DNA of 64,000 nt from Arthrobacter sp. PvP023 (GCF_017832975.1 NZ_JAFIBI010000001.1:2790001-2854000), one strand, 5' to 3'. Numbered from the stretch's first letter, positions 17,480 to 26,771 are shown. Numbers and translations: made by a program. The notes: generated by a model not told the origin, from the sequence alone.

Positions 17480-18292
17480 ATGCTGATTTGCGCGACCTGC
17501 GCCGTCGAACGCGACGAACCTGCCCCGGAGCTCTGCCCGATCTGCACCGATGAGCGGCAGTATGTGCCCGAGGACGGACAAAAGTGGCTGACACTGGACG
17601 GGCTGGCTCGAGGGGGTCAGCAGACAGTGCTGAAGGAGAATGAACCGGGACTTATCGCGATCAAGACGGAACCTAAAGTCGGGATCGGCCAGACCGCTCA
17701 GCTGGTGGTGACACACCAGGGCTCGCTGCTGTGGGATCCGGTGGGATATGTCGATGACAGTGCCGTGGACGCAGCGCTCGAGCGGGGCCCGGTCCTCGCG
17801 ATCGCCGCCAGCCATCCACACATGTTTGGCATGCAGGTCGAATGGTCGCATCGGCTCGGTGGCGTCCCTGTGCTGGTGGCGGACGCAGACCGGCGATGGC
17901 TGGGGCGCAACGATCCGGTCATCGACTACTGGTCCGGCAGTCACACTGTCGCCGAAGGGTTGACACTGCACCAGACCGGGGGGCACTTCCCCGGCAGTGC
18001 GGTGGTGCACTGGGCTGCAGGAGCGGCCGGCAGAGGAGTCCTGCTGACCGGTGACAGCGTGTTTCCCAATCCAGACCGTCGGTCCATCTCCTTCATGCGC
18101 AGCTACCCGAATCATTTGCCGCTATCCGGCGCGGTAGCGTTGCGAATCGCCGCTCAGCTCGGGGAACTCGAGTTCGACCGGATCTACGGCAACTTCAACA
18201 ATGTCATCGCGTCCGGGGCCAGGGCCGTCCTGCACGATTCCGCCCAACGGCACGCCGCTTGGGCGCGAGGAGACTTCGACCGTCTGACCTGA
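17480..18292 (+). CDS. Metallo-beta-lactamase-fold-like protein with N-terminal zinc-ribbon-like motif
   Basis: 270 residues, starting at ATG 17480 behind GGAAGGGG. The N-terminus carries two CxxC pairs (ICATCAVE and ELCPICTDE), suggesting a small metal-binding ribbon. The rest resembles a metallo-beta-lactamase fold: AASHPHMFG, HQTGGHFPGSAVVHW, GRGVLLTGDSVF. The canonical HxHxDH motif is not intact (ASHPHMFG), so metal binding and catalysis may be altered. It is convergent with the methyltransferase gene, 35 bases apart. Substrate unknown. Confidence 0.65.
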   Translation: MLICATCAVERDEPAPELCPICTDERQYVPEDGQKWLTLDGLARGGQQTVLKENEPGLIAIKTEPKVGIGQTAQLVVTHQGSLLWDPVGYVDDSAVDAALERGPVLAIAASHPHMFGMQVEWSHRLGGVPVLVADADRRWLGRNDPVIDYWSGSHTVAEGLTLHQTGGHFPGSAVVHWAAGAAGRGVLLTGDSVFPNPDRRSISFMRSYPNHLPLSGAVALRIAAQLGELEFDRIYGNFNNVIASGARAVLHDSAQRHAAWARGDFDRLT

Positions 18293-18327
18293 CCCGCCCC
18301 TTAGCTCTTATGCGTTCACCAGCTGGC

Positions 18328-19131
18328 TCAAGGCTGCTCCTGGGCCTCGACGGGCGTGGCCACCCAGACGGTCCGGGTGGTGCGGGGGTCCAGCTCAACG
18401 TCGTCGGTGAATCGCTTCAGCAGGTTTGCCACGGCCTCGTGGTCGTCCGCGGTGAGGGCCGCCAGGTGTGAGAAGCGCGCGAACCACTGCCGGGCGTACT
18501 CCCGCGCGGCCGGCGTAACTGGTGCGATGCCCGTCACCTCAGACCTGGTGACGGCGAACCCGGCGGCCTCGATGACCGGCGTCCAGTTCGGGTAATGGTT
18601 CCACCCCTCGGCCGCCGCAGCGGCGTGGCAGCGCAGCTCCAGCAGCGCTCCGCGCGGATGGCTCAGGAAGCGGGGCAGGGCGGCGAGCTCGACGACGACC
18701 AGCACCCCGCCCGGGGCCAGTGCCCGGCGGACCCCCGACAAGAGCCGGGCGGGGTGGGTTACGTGGTGGAGCGAGGACGATGCCCACACCAGGTCAACCG
18801 GCGCCTCGGCCGCTGCACCCGCCGCTATCAAGGAGCCGCCCAGCGCAGGGAAGCCGTGGTCGAGGTCGGCCTCGACCACGGCGAAGCCCTGCCCGCGCAG
18901 CAGCTCGAGCATCTGCGGGTCATTGTCAACGCACGTCACCGCGGCGTCGGGAAATCGCTGGCGAAGCAGCCGGCTACCTGCGCCGGTGCCGGCGCCGAGG
19001 TCAACGACGCTGCGCGCAGCCGGCACTCCGGCCAGGTCCAGGACGGCTGCGAGATGGTCGCCGAACACCTTGGCATCGAGGTCGAGGAAGCGGTTCTGGT
19101 CGTGACGGTCAGATGCCATCATCAAGGCCAT
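18328..19131 (-). CDS. Class I SAM-dependent methyltransferase
   Basis: 267 residues with SAM-binding motif I VVDLGAGTGAGSRLL, an acidic motif CVDNDPQMLELL, and a downstream LVWASSSLHHV region. The first Met codons (MALMMASDRHDQNRF) give alternative starts at 19131, 19122 or 19119; all overlap the end of the upstream flavoprotein gene by 11-23 bases, so the two are translationally coupled. The methyl acceptor is unknown. The pairing with a thioredoxin-reductase-like enzyme suggests a shared small-molecule or redox stress role, which is inference. Confidence 0.85.
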   Translation of the reverse strand: MALMMASDRHDQNRFLDLDAKVFGDHLAAVLDLAGVPAARSVVDLGAGTGAGSRLLRQRFPDAAVTCVDNDPQMLELLRGQGFAVVEADLDHGFPALGGSLIAAGAAAEAPVDLVWASSSLHHVTHPARLLSGVRRALAPGGVLVVVELAALPRFLSHPRGALLELRCHAAAAAEGWNHYPNWTPVIEAAGFAVTRSEVTGIAPVTPAAREYARQWFARFSHLAALTADDHEAVANLLKRFTDDVELDPRTTRTVWVATPVEAQEQP

Positions 19132-20131
19132 GGCGTCGGTGTGTTAGCACGATCTGAGAGACGGCTGCTTCCGAGGCGGCCGAGAAGGGGCCGAAGTGAC
19201 CCTCGACAGCCCACCGGGTTTCCTCTTCGATGAGGTCGGCGTTGATCCGTGCGCCGCTCATGACACCCTCGGCCGCTGCGGTGATCACCTGAGCCATGAG
19301 GTTGGAGACATTGCCGGCCGCGTACACACCGCGGACGGCCGTCGCACCCATAGCATCGGTCTCGATAAACCGTCCGGCCCCCGACGGGTGCACCTGGGAA
19401 CCTAGCCCGAGTGATTCCAGAAGCATGGATCTGGCCTCCATCCGTGTTCCGACAGCCAGTGCCTGTACGTCGAACGAGGAGCCCTGGCGGAGCGTGAGGC
19501 CCGTGAGGACACCGTCGACGGCGTCAACGGAAGCCACGGCGCCGTCGACGACCGTTACGGACCGGGCGGCGAGCTTTTCCCACTCCTCGTCGGTGGGTTC
19601 CACGGTGTCGTTGAGGAACAGGGTGATATCCGGGGACCACTGCCTGAACAACAGTGCCTGATGAACGGACAGCGGTCCTGTGCCCAGCACGCCAATCCGT
19701 TGCCCGCGGATTTCCCAGCCATGGCAATAGGGGCAGTGCACAACGCCCTTTCCCCATTGCTCCCGCAGCCCGTCGATGGGAGGCAGCTCGTCTGTCAGGC
19801 CGGTGGTGACGAGGAGGCGTCTGCAGTGGAACCGGCGGCCATCTCCGAGAACCACCTCGAATCCATCGGACGTCCGGCGTGCCGAAACGGCTTCGCCGTC
19901 GATGACCGTTCCCCCGTAGGAGAGCACTTCGCTGCGTCCTGTGGACAGGAGTTCCCAGGGGTCCATGCCGTCCCTCGAAAGATAGCCGTGCACTCCCGCA
20001 GCGGGTCCGTTGCGTGGAGTTCCGGAATCGATGACCAGCACCGAGCGCAGCGCCCGGCCCAGAGTCGTGGCAGCGCTGAGTCCCGCCGCGCCGCCGCCGA
20101 CAATTACAACGTCACAGCGTGTGGTGTCCAT
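19109..20131 (-). CDS. Thioredoxin-reductase-like NAD(P)/FAD-dependent oxidoreductase
   Basis: 340 residues. The N-terminal FAD site is VVIVGGGAAGLSAA, the NAD(P) site is IGVLGTGPLSVHQA, and the C-terminal FAD contact is GVYAAGNVSNLMAQVITAAAEG. A redox pair is present as CPYCHGW, where thioredoxin reductase has CATC, so this is a relative with a possible different disulfide partner. The start ATG 20131 follows GAAGGAAAG. It is divergent from an XRE-cupin regulator, with the palindrome TTGCCATTATGGCAA between them, which fits control by that regulator. The methyltransferase gene follows in the same operon. Confidence 0.85.
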   Translation of the reverse strand: MDTTRCDVVIVGGGAAGLSAATTLGRALRSVLVIDSGTPRNGPAAGVHGYLSRDGMDPWELLSTGRSEVLSYGGTVIDGEAVSARRTSDGFEVVLGDGRRFHCRRLLVTTGLTDELPPIDGLREQWGKGVVHCPYCHGWEIRGQRIGVLGTGPLSVHQALLFRQWSPDITLFLNDTVEPTDEEWEKLAARSVTVVDGAVASVDAVDGVLTGLTLRQGSSFDVQALAVGTRMEARSMLLESLGLGSQVHPSGAGRFIETDAMGATAVRGVYAAGNVSNLMAQVITAAAEGVMSGARINADLIEEETRWAVEGHFGPFSAASEAAVSQIVLTHRRHGLDDGI

Positions 20132-20228
20132 ACAGATCTTTCCTTCTTCGCGTCCTGGAAGTTCGTCGCCGGAGTCCTGCGGCGGTCACACCAGCTTCCA
20201 TCGCACAATCGAGAATTGACAAACATGA

Positions 20229-20243
20229 TTGCCATTATGGCAA
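20229..20243 (+). promoter_or_regulatory. Perfect palindrome between divergent flavoprotein and XRE-cupin genes
   Basis: TTGCCAT-T-ATGGCAA, two 7-bp arms around one base, lies 10 bases before the regulator start codon and about 100 bases before the flavoprotein gene start. A TTGACA hexamer lies just upstream near 20216. The position suits an autoregulatory operator controlling both directions. Confidence 0.55.
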
Positions 20244-20252
20244 AGTGGGGTC

Positions 20253-20837
20253 ATGGAAACTGAGCTTGACGACGTTCTCGGGGCAGTCGGCCCCCGGCTT
20301 CGGGCACTCCGCACAGAACGAAACCTCACCCTTGGGGATGTGTCCGCCGCATCCGGAGTGTCGGTGAGCACCTTGTCCCGCTTGGAATCCGGCCAACGCA
20401 GGCCCAACCTTGAACTCCTGCTGCCACTCGCGAGGATGTACGGTGTTCCCCTCGACGACCTTGTTGGCGCGCCGCCCACCGGGGATCCGAGAATTCACCT
20501 GCAGCCCATCACCCATGGCGACATGACGGCTGTTCCTCTAACACGCCGTCCGGGCGGATTGCAGGCCTTCAAGATGGTGCTCACGGGTGATGCGCGCGGG
20601 TCGGAGCCCGACCCGCGCGTTCACGAAGGCTACGAATGGCTCTACATCCTCAACGGACGACTGCGTCTGGTGCTGGGCGACAAAGACTTTGAACTTCGCC
20701 CTGGCGAAGCCGCGGAATTCGACACCCACACACCGCACTGGTTCGCCAGCGCTGACGGCAGACCCGTCGAGTTCATCAGCCTGTTTGGACAGCAGGGCGA
20801 GCGGATGCACGTCCGCGCGCGGCCCAAGCCTTCATAG
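20253..20837 (+). CDS. XRE-family regulator with C-terminal cupin domain
   Basis: 194 residues from ATG 20253 (GGGG upstream). The N-terminal HTH spans about residues 10-65: LRALRTERNLTLGDVSAASGVSVSTLSRLESGQRRPNLELLLPLARMYGV. The C-terminal cupin (about 110-185) shows HEGYEWLYILNGRLRLVLGDKDFELRPGEAAEFDTHTPHWF, with His and Glu residues in metal-ligand positions. Proteins of this layout sense small molecules through the cupin. The divergent flavoprotein and methyltransferase operon is its most likely target. Confidence 0.9.
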   Translation: METELDDVLGAVGPRLRALRTERNLTLGDVSAASGVSVSTLSRLESGQRRPNLELLLPLARMYGVPLDDLVGAPPTGDPRIHLQPITHGDMTAVPLTRRPGGLQAFKMVLTGDARGSEPDPRVHEGYEWLYILNGRLRLVLGDKDFELRPGEAAEFDTHTPHWFASADGRPVEFISLFGQQGERMHVRARPKPS

Positions 20838-20844
20838 CCGAGGG

Positions 20845-20860
20845 GGCCCGAGGGGCCTTT
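20845..20860 (+). terminator. Weak terminator-like hairpin after the XRE-cupin gene
   Basis: GGCCC and GGGCC (stem) with a 3-base loop followed by TTT, 8 bases after the stop codon. The stem is short and GC-only, so the call is weak. Confidence 0.35.
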
Positions 20861-21090
20861 GTTGTGGAGCTGATTGCTTTGTCACAACTACTCTCCCCGT
20901 GGGCGCCCGGCCCGCGGAAGACGAGTGTCTTTATGCCCGGTATGGACCGGATTTATACCGTGCCCGCGTCCCGCTGATCAAAGCCCTAGCGTCGGAGGAC
21001 CGGCGAGCGTAGCGTCGATCACAGAGTTGACTTCGACGGCAGCGGCCCGGAACCGGGGTCGTCGGGGCCTTGATTCCGAGGGAGGCCAAA

Positions 21091-23259
21091 ATGGCTGGGT
21101 GGAACTCTGACACGGCGGCCGGTCCCATGGGGCCCGGGACGGTCACCCTGGTCGAGGGATCGTCCTTCTGTATCTCCTTGCCGAACGGCGACATCCACCC
21201 GGAACATCCCCATGGCCTTTTCGTCCAGGACACCCGGATCCTTTCCAAGTGGAGCCTGACCATCAACGGACAACCGCTCGAGCCACTGGCCGCGGAGACG
21301 AAGGAACCGTACCGTGCACTGTTTGCGGGTCGTGTTCCACGCACCGACGGATATGCCGACAGCCCCCTGATTGTTGAGCGGCTCCGTGAGGTGGGAGCTG
21401 GAATCCGGGAGCAGATTACCGTCCGCAATTTCTCGTTGGACCCTGTCGAGTGCTCTGTCTCTCTTACCGTTGAGGCTGATTTCGCCGATCTCTTTGAAGT
21501 CAAGGAAGCGCGGATCCAGCGGCAATGGAACGAAAACCGTCAAGCGGAAGGCCATGTGCTGACCATCCGGGCTGCCTGGCAAGACGTCCGGAAAGGCGTT
21601 GTAGTCCGCGCCCCGGGAGCGGACGTGACTCCGGATGCCATCACCTACAGGGCCTCTATCGCAGCCCACGGCCAGTGGAGCGCCGTCCTCATCGCGGTGC
21701 CCGGCATGGACGGAGCCACCTCTGATTCGTTCGTGCATGCTGAGGGTGACGGGCTGTCCCCTAGTGACCGGCGCCGCCAGGAGTGGGTGGCCAGGATCCC
21801 GGTGCTCCACATGGGGAGCCCGTCGATCGAACGCACGCTAAGGCGGAGCTACGACGACCTCGGCGCGCTTCGCATCGAGGATCCGAACCACCCGGACCGG
21901 GTCGTGGTGGCCGCCGGTGCGCCCTGGTTCATGACCCTGTTCGGACGGGATTCGCTGTGGGCCTCGGAAATGGCGCTACCGGTGGACCCATCGTTGGCTT
22001 TGGGCACGCTCCAGACTCTGGCGGACCGCCAAGGGACCGTGGTCGATCCAATGAGCGAGGAGGAACCGGGAAAAATCCTCCACGAGGTCAGGCTCGATGT
22101 CTCCAGCGGACTATCCCTGGGAGGTAAGTCCGTCTACTACGGGAGTGTTGACGCCACGCCATTGTTTGTTGACGTCCTCGGGGCGGTCAGCCGCTGGGGA
22201 TTCGCCAAGGACACCATCGCCGCACTACTGCCCCACGCGGACCGGGCGCTGGACTGGATCCGTGACTATGGAGACAAAGACGGCGACGGGTTCGTCGAGT
22301 ATCAGCGCCTCAACGACCAGGGGCTGATCAACCAGGGGTGGAAGGACTCCTGGGACGGCATCAACTTCGCCGACGGCCGACTGGCCGAACCACCCATCGC
22401 GCTCTGCGAGGTTCAGGCCTATGTTTTCGCGGCGTACCTGGCGCGGGCATGGATGGCATACGACGACGGCGACACGGTTCTGGGCGACAAACTCGCCGGC
22501 TGGGCTTCGGCGCTGAAGAAGCAGTTCAACGAACAGTTCTGGATGCCTGAGCGCGGCTACTATGCAGTGGCCCTGGACGGCAAAAAGCAGCAGGTTGATG
22601 CCTGCGCATCCAATATGGGCCACTGTCTCTGGCTGGGCCTCATCGATGAGGACAAAGCATCCAAAGTGGCCGAACGCCTCATGTCACCGGAGATGTTCAG
22701 CGGGTGGGGCGTGCGCACCCTCGCCAGCGACATGGGTGCCTATAACCCCGCCAGCTACCACAACGGCTCAGTCTGGCCGCACGACAATGCAATCATCGCG
22801 GCCGGTCTGCTCCGTTATGGCTTCGTGGCGGAAGCACAACGAATCTCCACGGCACTGCTGGAGGCTGCAGAATACTCGGACGGCCGGCTGCCGGAGCTGT
22901 TCTGCGGCTTCAGCCGTGAGCAGTTCACTGAGCCGGTGCCCTACCCCACGGCCTGTTCACCGCAGGCCTGGGCAGCGACCACACCGATACTTCTGGTGAC
23001 CAGCCTGATGCGGTATGACGCCCACGTTTCCCGCGGAGGCTTCTGGCTGGATCCGGTGCTTCCGGAATCGTACGGTGACCTCCACATCACCAACGCACCC
23101 ATGGCCGGCGGCAGGATCACCATAGATATCACCGGGTCCGTCCCATCCGTCCAGGGCCTGCCCGAAGGAATGGCTTTCCACCGCGGGCACCGCCCATGGA
23201 TAACAGAACTGGTCGAGCAAGCCAGTAAACGCCTTCCGCATGGCCGCCGCCGGCCTTGA
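21091..23259 (+). CDS. Glycogen-debranching-like amylo-alpha-1,6-glucosidase family protein
   Basis: 722 residues. The N-terminal domain (about 1-220; SLPNGDIHPEHPHGLFVQDTRILSKWSLTING) matches the glycogen-debranching N-terminal domain. A long (alpha/alpha)6 catalytic domain follows, with GAPWFMTLFGRDSLWASEM, SVDATPLFVDVL, NQGWKDSWDGINFADG and YHNGSVWPHDNAIIAAGL. Family members cleave alpha-1,6 or related glucosidic bonds; many actinobacterial copies are uncharacterised and may act on trehalose- or maltose-type solutes. Start ATG 21091 is preceded by GAGGGAGG. No signal peptide. It stands alone, with a 250-base upstream gap in which I see no other gene. Confidence 0.88.
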   Translation: MAGWNSDTAAGPMGPGTVTLVEGSSFCISLPNGDIHPEHPHGLFVQDTRILSKWSLTINGQPLEPLAAETKEPYRALFAGRVPRTDGYADSPLIVERLREVGAGIREQITVRNFSLDPVECSVSLTVEADFADLFEVKEARIQRQWNENRQAEGHVLTIRAAWQDVRKGVVVRAPGADVTPDAITYRASIAAHGQWSAVLIAVPGMDGATSDSFVHAEGDGLSPSDRRRQEWVARIPVLHMGSPSIERTLRRSYDDLGALRIEDPNHPDRVVVAAGAPWFMTLFGRDSLWASEMALPVDPSLALGTLQTLADRQGTVVDPMSEEEPGKILHEVRLDVSSGLSLGGKSVYYGSVDATPLFVDVLGAVSRWGFAKDTIAALLPHADRALDWIRDYGDKDGDGFVEYQRLNDQGLINQGWKDSWDGINFADGRLAEPPIALCEVQAYVFAAYLARAWMAYDDGDTVLGDKLAGWASALKKQFNEQFWMPERGYYAVALDGKKQQVDACASNMGHCLWLGLIDEDKASKVAERLMSPEMFSGWGVRTLASDMGAYNPASYHNGSVWPHDNAIIAAGLLRYGFVAEAQRISTALLEAAEYSDGRLPELFCGFSREQFTEPVPYPTACSPQAWAATTPILLVTSLMRYDAHVSRGGFWLDPVLPESYGDLHITNAPMAGGRITIDITGSVPSVQGLPEGMAFHRGHRPWITELVEQASKRLPHGRRRP

Positions 23260-23322
23260 GGCTCACGGGCGCCAAGAACTACACGACGCATTCCCGCCGC
23301 GTCGCGATAAACTGGACCGATC

Positions 23323-24141
23323 ATGATCGGTGCTCCGCTCCGTCTTCTTGTAGCCTGGTTCGTCGCCATAGCGACCCTCCTCTCGGCCTGCGCGCCTGCA
23401 ACCAGGCTCGATGAAGTCACCACCGATCAACCGATCCAGACCCCATCGGCCCCGCCGGCCGCACGCGATGACGTCCCCCCTCCTCAACGGACGCCCTCCC
23501 CCACCCCGACGTCGGTTCCCGTGCCGCCCCCGGCACCCCAGGCGTTCGCCCTCAACCTCTACCAGGAGGGGGACTTCGTGCCGCAGTACACCTTTGAATG
23601 GTGTGTGGCAGCAAGCATCCAGATCATGCACAACCTCATCGACAAGACGGGGACCGTGACGTGGGCCGATAGCGTTCAGCAAGGCGAACTCTGGGAGATG
23701 GCCCGGGCACGGTCGACCGACTCGTTCAACGGTGCCAACCCCTTGGGTTGGGCGCAGGTGCTCAACGAGGTCGGGATGGGGCCGTACGCCGTCGTCAGCA
23801 TCGCTGACTACGAGGACGCGCTGCAGACCGCTGCGCGCGCCATCGTCGACACAGGCCGGCCGGTCGGGCTGGTCCTGTGGCGCGGTCGCCACGTATCGGT
23901 GATGAGCGGCTTCGAATCACTCGGCGATCCCAGCCAGTTCCCGGAGTTCCCGGTCACCGCCATCCGTGTGCAAGATCCGCTCTACCCGTACGGCGGCGAA
24001 CAGTGGGGTCCATCCCCTGCGCCTAACAGCCTGCTCACCCCCGAGCAGTTGGCGACTCAGTTCGTCGTCCGTGAGCCGCGACGCTGGAGCACTGATCTGC
24101 CGACCGGCTACCTGCTGGTGCTGCCGGTCGCCAAGGCCTGA
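23323..24141 (+). CDS. Secreted lipoprotein with papain-like (C39-type) cysteine peptidase domain
   Basis: 272 residues. A lipoprotein signal ends in TLLSAC with the modified Cys near residue 23, followed by a Pro/Ser/Thr-rich linker to about residue 75. The domain behind it has a candidate Cys in FEWCVAASIQIM, a His in GRHVSVMSGF and an Asp in VQDPLYPYGG, the order of a C39-like cysteine peptidase. The hydrophobic residues after the Cys match papain-fold helices. It is probably anchored on the outer face of the membrane. Peptidase activity is inferred from motifs only; such domains also occur as inactive binding modules. Confidence 0.65.
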   Translation: MIGAPLRLLVAWFVAIATLLSACAPATRLDEVTTDQPIQTPSAPPAARDDVPPPQRTPSPTPTSVPVPPPAPQAFALNLYQEGDFVPQYTFEWCVAASIQIMHNLIDKTGTVTWADSVQQGELWEMARARSTDSFNGANPLGWAQVLNEVGMGPYAVVSIADYEDALQTAARAIVDTGRPVGLVLWRGRHVSVMSGFESLGDPSQFPEFPVTAIRVQDPLYPYGGEQWGPSPAPNSLLTPEQLATQFVVREPRRWSTDLPTGYLLVLPVAKA

Positions 24142-24242
24142 TCCGATTTGGCGGACCCGCCATCGGCCGGCCCGCCTACCGCAAGGGAGCGCTGAGCTAG
24201 GCTGAATGCCAGGACTCTCGTGGGTCTGCGTTGGGGAGGGTG

Positions 24243-24722
24243 ATGAGCAGCTTCGACAGCGGGGCTTTGGGCAGTGATCTGTCAGGGAACAGCGGCGGCA
24301 CTGAAGCTGTGAGTTCTGTCGAACAGGGGCGTTCAAGAATCAGACGGCCCTTGCTGTGCGTCGCCGGGCTGATGAGTGTTGTGCTCGGGTTGAGCATTCG
24401 TACGTTCAGCGATGCGGCGTGGACCGGCCCTGCCGGTGATGGCATGTACGCGGCACTGGTCTACATTCTCGTGGCCATCCTGATTCCGTCAAAGCCCAAG
24501 GTGCTGATTGCAACCGCAGCCGTTACGGTCTGCGTGATGATCGAACTGTTCCAGCTCACCGGTCTTCCTGCCGAACTCGGAGACTCCTGGCCACCCCTTC
24601 GGCTGGTCCTCGGAACCACATTCGGCACCGCGGACTTGTTGGCCTACGCCGTGGGTACTGCAGTCGCCTATGCGGTGGATCGGACGACGGGCGCGGTGGT
24701 GAACACCACTAGCCATCACTAG
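24243..24722 (+). CDS. DUF2809 family membrane protein
   Basis: About 159 residues from ATG 24243 (GGGGAGGG upstream). The first 40 residues are polar. Four hydrophobic segments follow, with the DUF2809 pattern IRTFSDAAWTG-GDGMYAALVYILVA, VCVMIELFQLTGLP and FGTADLLAYAVGTAVAY. The function of the family is not known. The 3' end overlaps the MFS gene on the other strand by 14 bases. Confidence 0.8.
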   Translation: MSSFDSGALGSDLSGNSGGTEAVSSVEQGRSRIRRPLLCVAGLMSVVLGLSIRTFSDAAWTGPAGDGMYAALVYILVAILIPSKPKVLIATAAVTVCVMIELFQLTGLPAELGDSWPPLRLVLGTTFGTADLLAYAVGTAVAYAVDRTTGAVVNTTSHH

Positions 24723-26184
24723 CTGCCGTGCTAGGTTCGGCTGCCACCGCAGGGTCGATGCCCGATGAGGCGGTGGTCTTGTTGTCGGTGGCGGGCATCG
24801 CGATAACGGCGACGACGGTGAGTACGGCGGCGGCCAGTACGGCCACGAACACAGCCCCGGAGGCTGAGACGACTGTGTGCGGATCCGTATTGCTGCCCGG
24901 AGTGCCTGCATAGATCGCATTCGCAACGGCCCCGAAAACCGCGACACCGATGGAACTACCGATCGATCGCGCGAAAAGATTGGTACCGGTGACAACTCCG
25001 CGCTCGTTCCAGTCGACGCTGGACTGGGCGGCGATAAGGCTCGGGGTGGCAACCAGCCCGAGCCCGAGCCCTACGATGAAGCAGCTCGCCGCCGCCAGGA
25101 GAACGTTGGGTGCGGAGGCGGTGAGGGCAAGTACCGCTGTACCGATGACCGTGATGGTGATGCCGATCATCGCCGTCTTCCGGAACCCCATCCGTAGATA
25201 GAACCGGCCAGATTGGGACGCACTGATCGGCCAGCCGATCGTCAATGCTGCCAGCGCGAGCCCGGCCAGGATCGGGGAGGTCGAGAGGGCTCCTTCGAGG
25301 AACGTGGGAACGTAAGAGGTGAGGCCAAGCATGACCGCTCCAACGCCAAAGGAGATCAGTGCCGTGGTCGCCAGCAGCCTCCGGGAGACAACCCACGGCG
25401 GCAGGACCGGCTCGGCCGCCCTGCGCTCGACCAGGATGAACACGGCGAACAAGAGTGCTCCGCCGGCGAACACCGCAACGCTGATGGCGGAGGTCCAGCC
25501 CCACGCCTGGCCGCCTTCGAGGGCACCAAGAATAATCAGCGTCAGCGAGCCAGTCAGCAGGCCCGCCCCCAGATAGTCGACCCGGTGCCTGGCGCGCTCG
25601 ACATTCTCGTGGAACGTTCGGCTCAGCATCCACCCTGCCAGGAGGCACAGTGGAATGTTCACGAGGAAGATCCCGCGCCACATGCCAAGTGCCGAAAACA
25701 CTCCACCGAGCGTCGGCCCAACGACGGAGGACACCGCCCAAACGCTCGCAAGGTAGCCTTGCACCTTCGCCCGCTCAGTCAGCGAATAGATATCCCCGGC
25801 GATCGTGATCGCCATCGGCTGGACTGCACCCGCGCCCAGGCCCTGCAACACACGGAACGCGATGAGGGCCGGCATGCTCCAGGCCACTCCGCAGAGGATC
25901 GAACCGAGTAGGAATAGCCCGATACCGATCAGGATGATCGGTTTACGGCCGACGACGTCGGAGAGTTTCGCGTAGACGGGGACAGACACGGCCTGCGCCA
26001 ACAGGTAGGCAGAAAAGAGCCAGGGAAAAGACACGAAACCACCAATGTCATGCACGATCGACGGCACCGCGGTCGCGACGATCGTCGAATCGATCGCCAC
26101 CAAGCCCGTAGAGAGCATCAAGGAAATCAGTATGGGTCCTCGCTTGGAGCGAAAGCCGACTCCCTCTGCAGGCGTTGTCGTCAC
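24709..26184 (-). CDS. MFS multidrug-type efflux transporter (14-TMS, DHA2-like)
   Basis: 491 residues with about 14 predicted membrane segments. Motif A is present as YAKLSDVVGRKP, the TM1 motif as STGLVAIDSTIVATAVPSI, and the motif-C-like region as GPTLGGVFS. These are features of proton-coupled drug efflux pumps. The start is a GTG at 26184 with AGGAA 10 bases upstream. A shortened DUF1326 gene lies directly upstream on the same strand. No regulator is adjacent. The substrate is unknown. Confidence 0.9.
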   Translation of the reverse strand: MTTTPAEGVGFRSKRGPILISLMLSTGLVAIDSTIVATAVPSIVHDIGGFVSFPWLFSAYLLAQAVSVPVYAKLSDVVGRKPIILIGIGLFLLGSILCGVAWSMPALIAFRVLQGLGAGAVQPMAITIAGDIYSLTERAKVQGYLASVWAVSSVVGPTLGGVFSALGMWRGIFLVNIPLCLLAGWMLSRTFHENVERARHRVDYLGAGLLTGSLTLIILGALEGGQAWGWTSAISVAVFAGGALLFAVFILVERRAAEPVLPPWVVSRRLLATTALISFGVGAVMLGLTSYVPTFLEGALSTSPILAGLALAALTIGWPISASQSGRFYLRMGFRKTAMIGITITVIGTAVLALTASAPNVLLAAASCFIVGLGLGLVATPSLIAAQSSVDWNERGVVTGTNLFARSIGSSIGVAVFGAVANAIYAGTPGSNTDPHTVVSASGAVFVAVLAAAVLTVVAVIAMPATDNKTTASSGIDPAVAAEPSTAASDG

Positions 26185-26202
26185 GTGATCTCATTCCTGT
26201 CG

Positions 26203-26478
26203 TCATCCAAGAGCGCTGGGCACAGACTGGGTGCGGCCCTTGGGGCATAACTGCCCGATGCAACGAAATAGTCCCGGACCCGGCAGGAATTCCACGGCAA
26301 TGACGGCGGTCAGGCTGCCGACGTAGACACCGTCTACTTCGCCGGTTTCGACGCGGAACGCCAATGCCACGTCGCAGCGTTCGTCATCCGCCGGCGCGGT
26401 CAGCCCTGAAGTGGAATACGGGCAGACCATGTCGCAGCTGCAATTCTCAAAATAGGTGCCCTCGATATGCCACGGCAT
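26203..26478 (-). pseudogene. Truncated DUF1326 gene
   Basis: The first 60 residues are typical DUF1326: WHIEGTYFENCSCDMVCPYSTSGLTAPADDERCDVALAFRVETGEVDGVYVGSLT. Family members run to about 200 residues. Here the sequence loses similarity after SLTAVIAVEF and stops at residue 91, 18 bases before the MFS gene. The CxC...C metal-like motif near the N-terminus is kept. I read it as a 3'-deleted remnant, although expression of a short product cannot be excluded. Confidence 0.6.
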
Positions 26479-26771
26479 TTAGGGCTGCCTTCGAAGAGGC
26501 TCCCCCAAAAAATAGTTTCCTCGCCGCCCTGAGCAGTGTCAACGGGACGCGACGACCCATGCAAAAGGCCTTTACAGGCCGCTCTGCGCTTCGGCTGTCC
26601 CGACGGGAATGTGATTCGATTCCAGGCGTCTCTGGGGCGAAGATTTGCCTCTCGAAAGACGTCATGAGGCTCACCAGGATCGATTACCCGGATTGTATGG
26701 CGCTGGCGGCGAGGAGGTCCACGTAAGCACCGGCTTGCGGGCTCGCATCCCCGGGCGGCCCCGGCACGACT

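Noticed and set aside
26600..26640. A tRNA-like T-arm (GATTCGATTCC)
   Set aside because: No acceptor stem, anticodon arm or D-arm can be folded around it.
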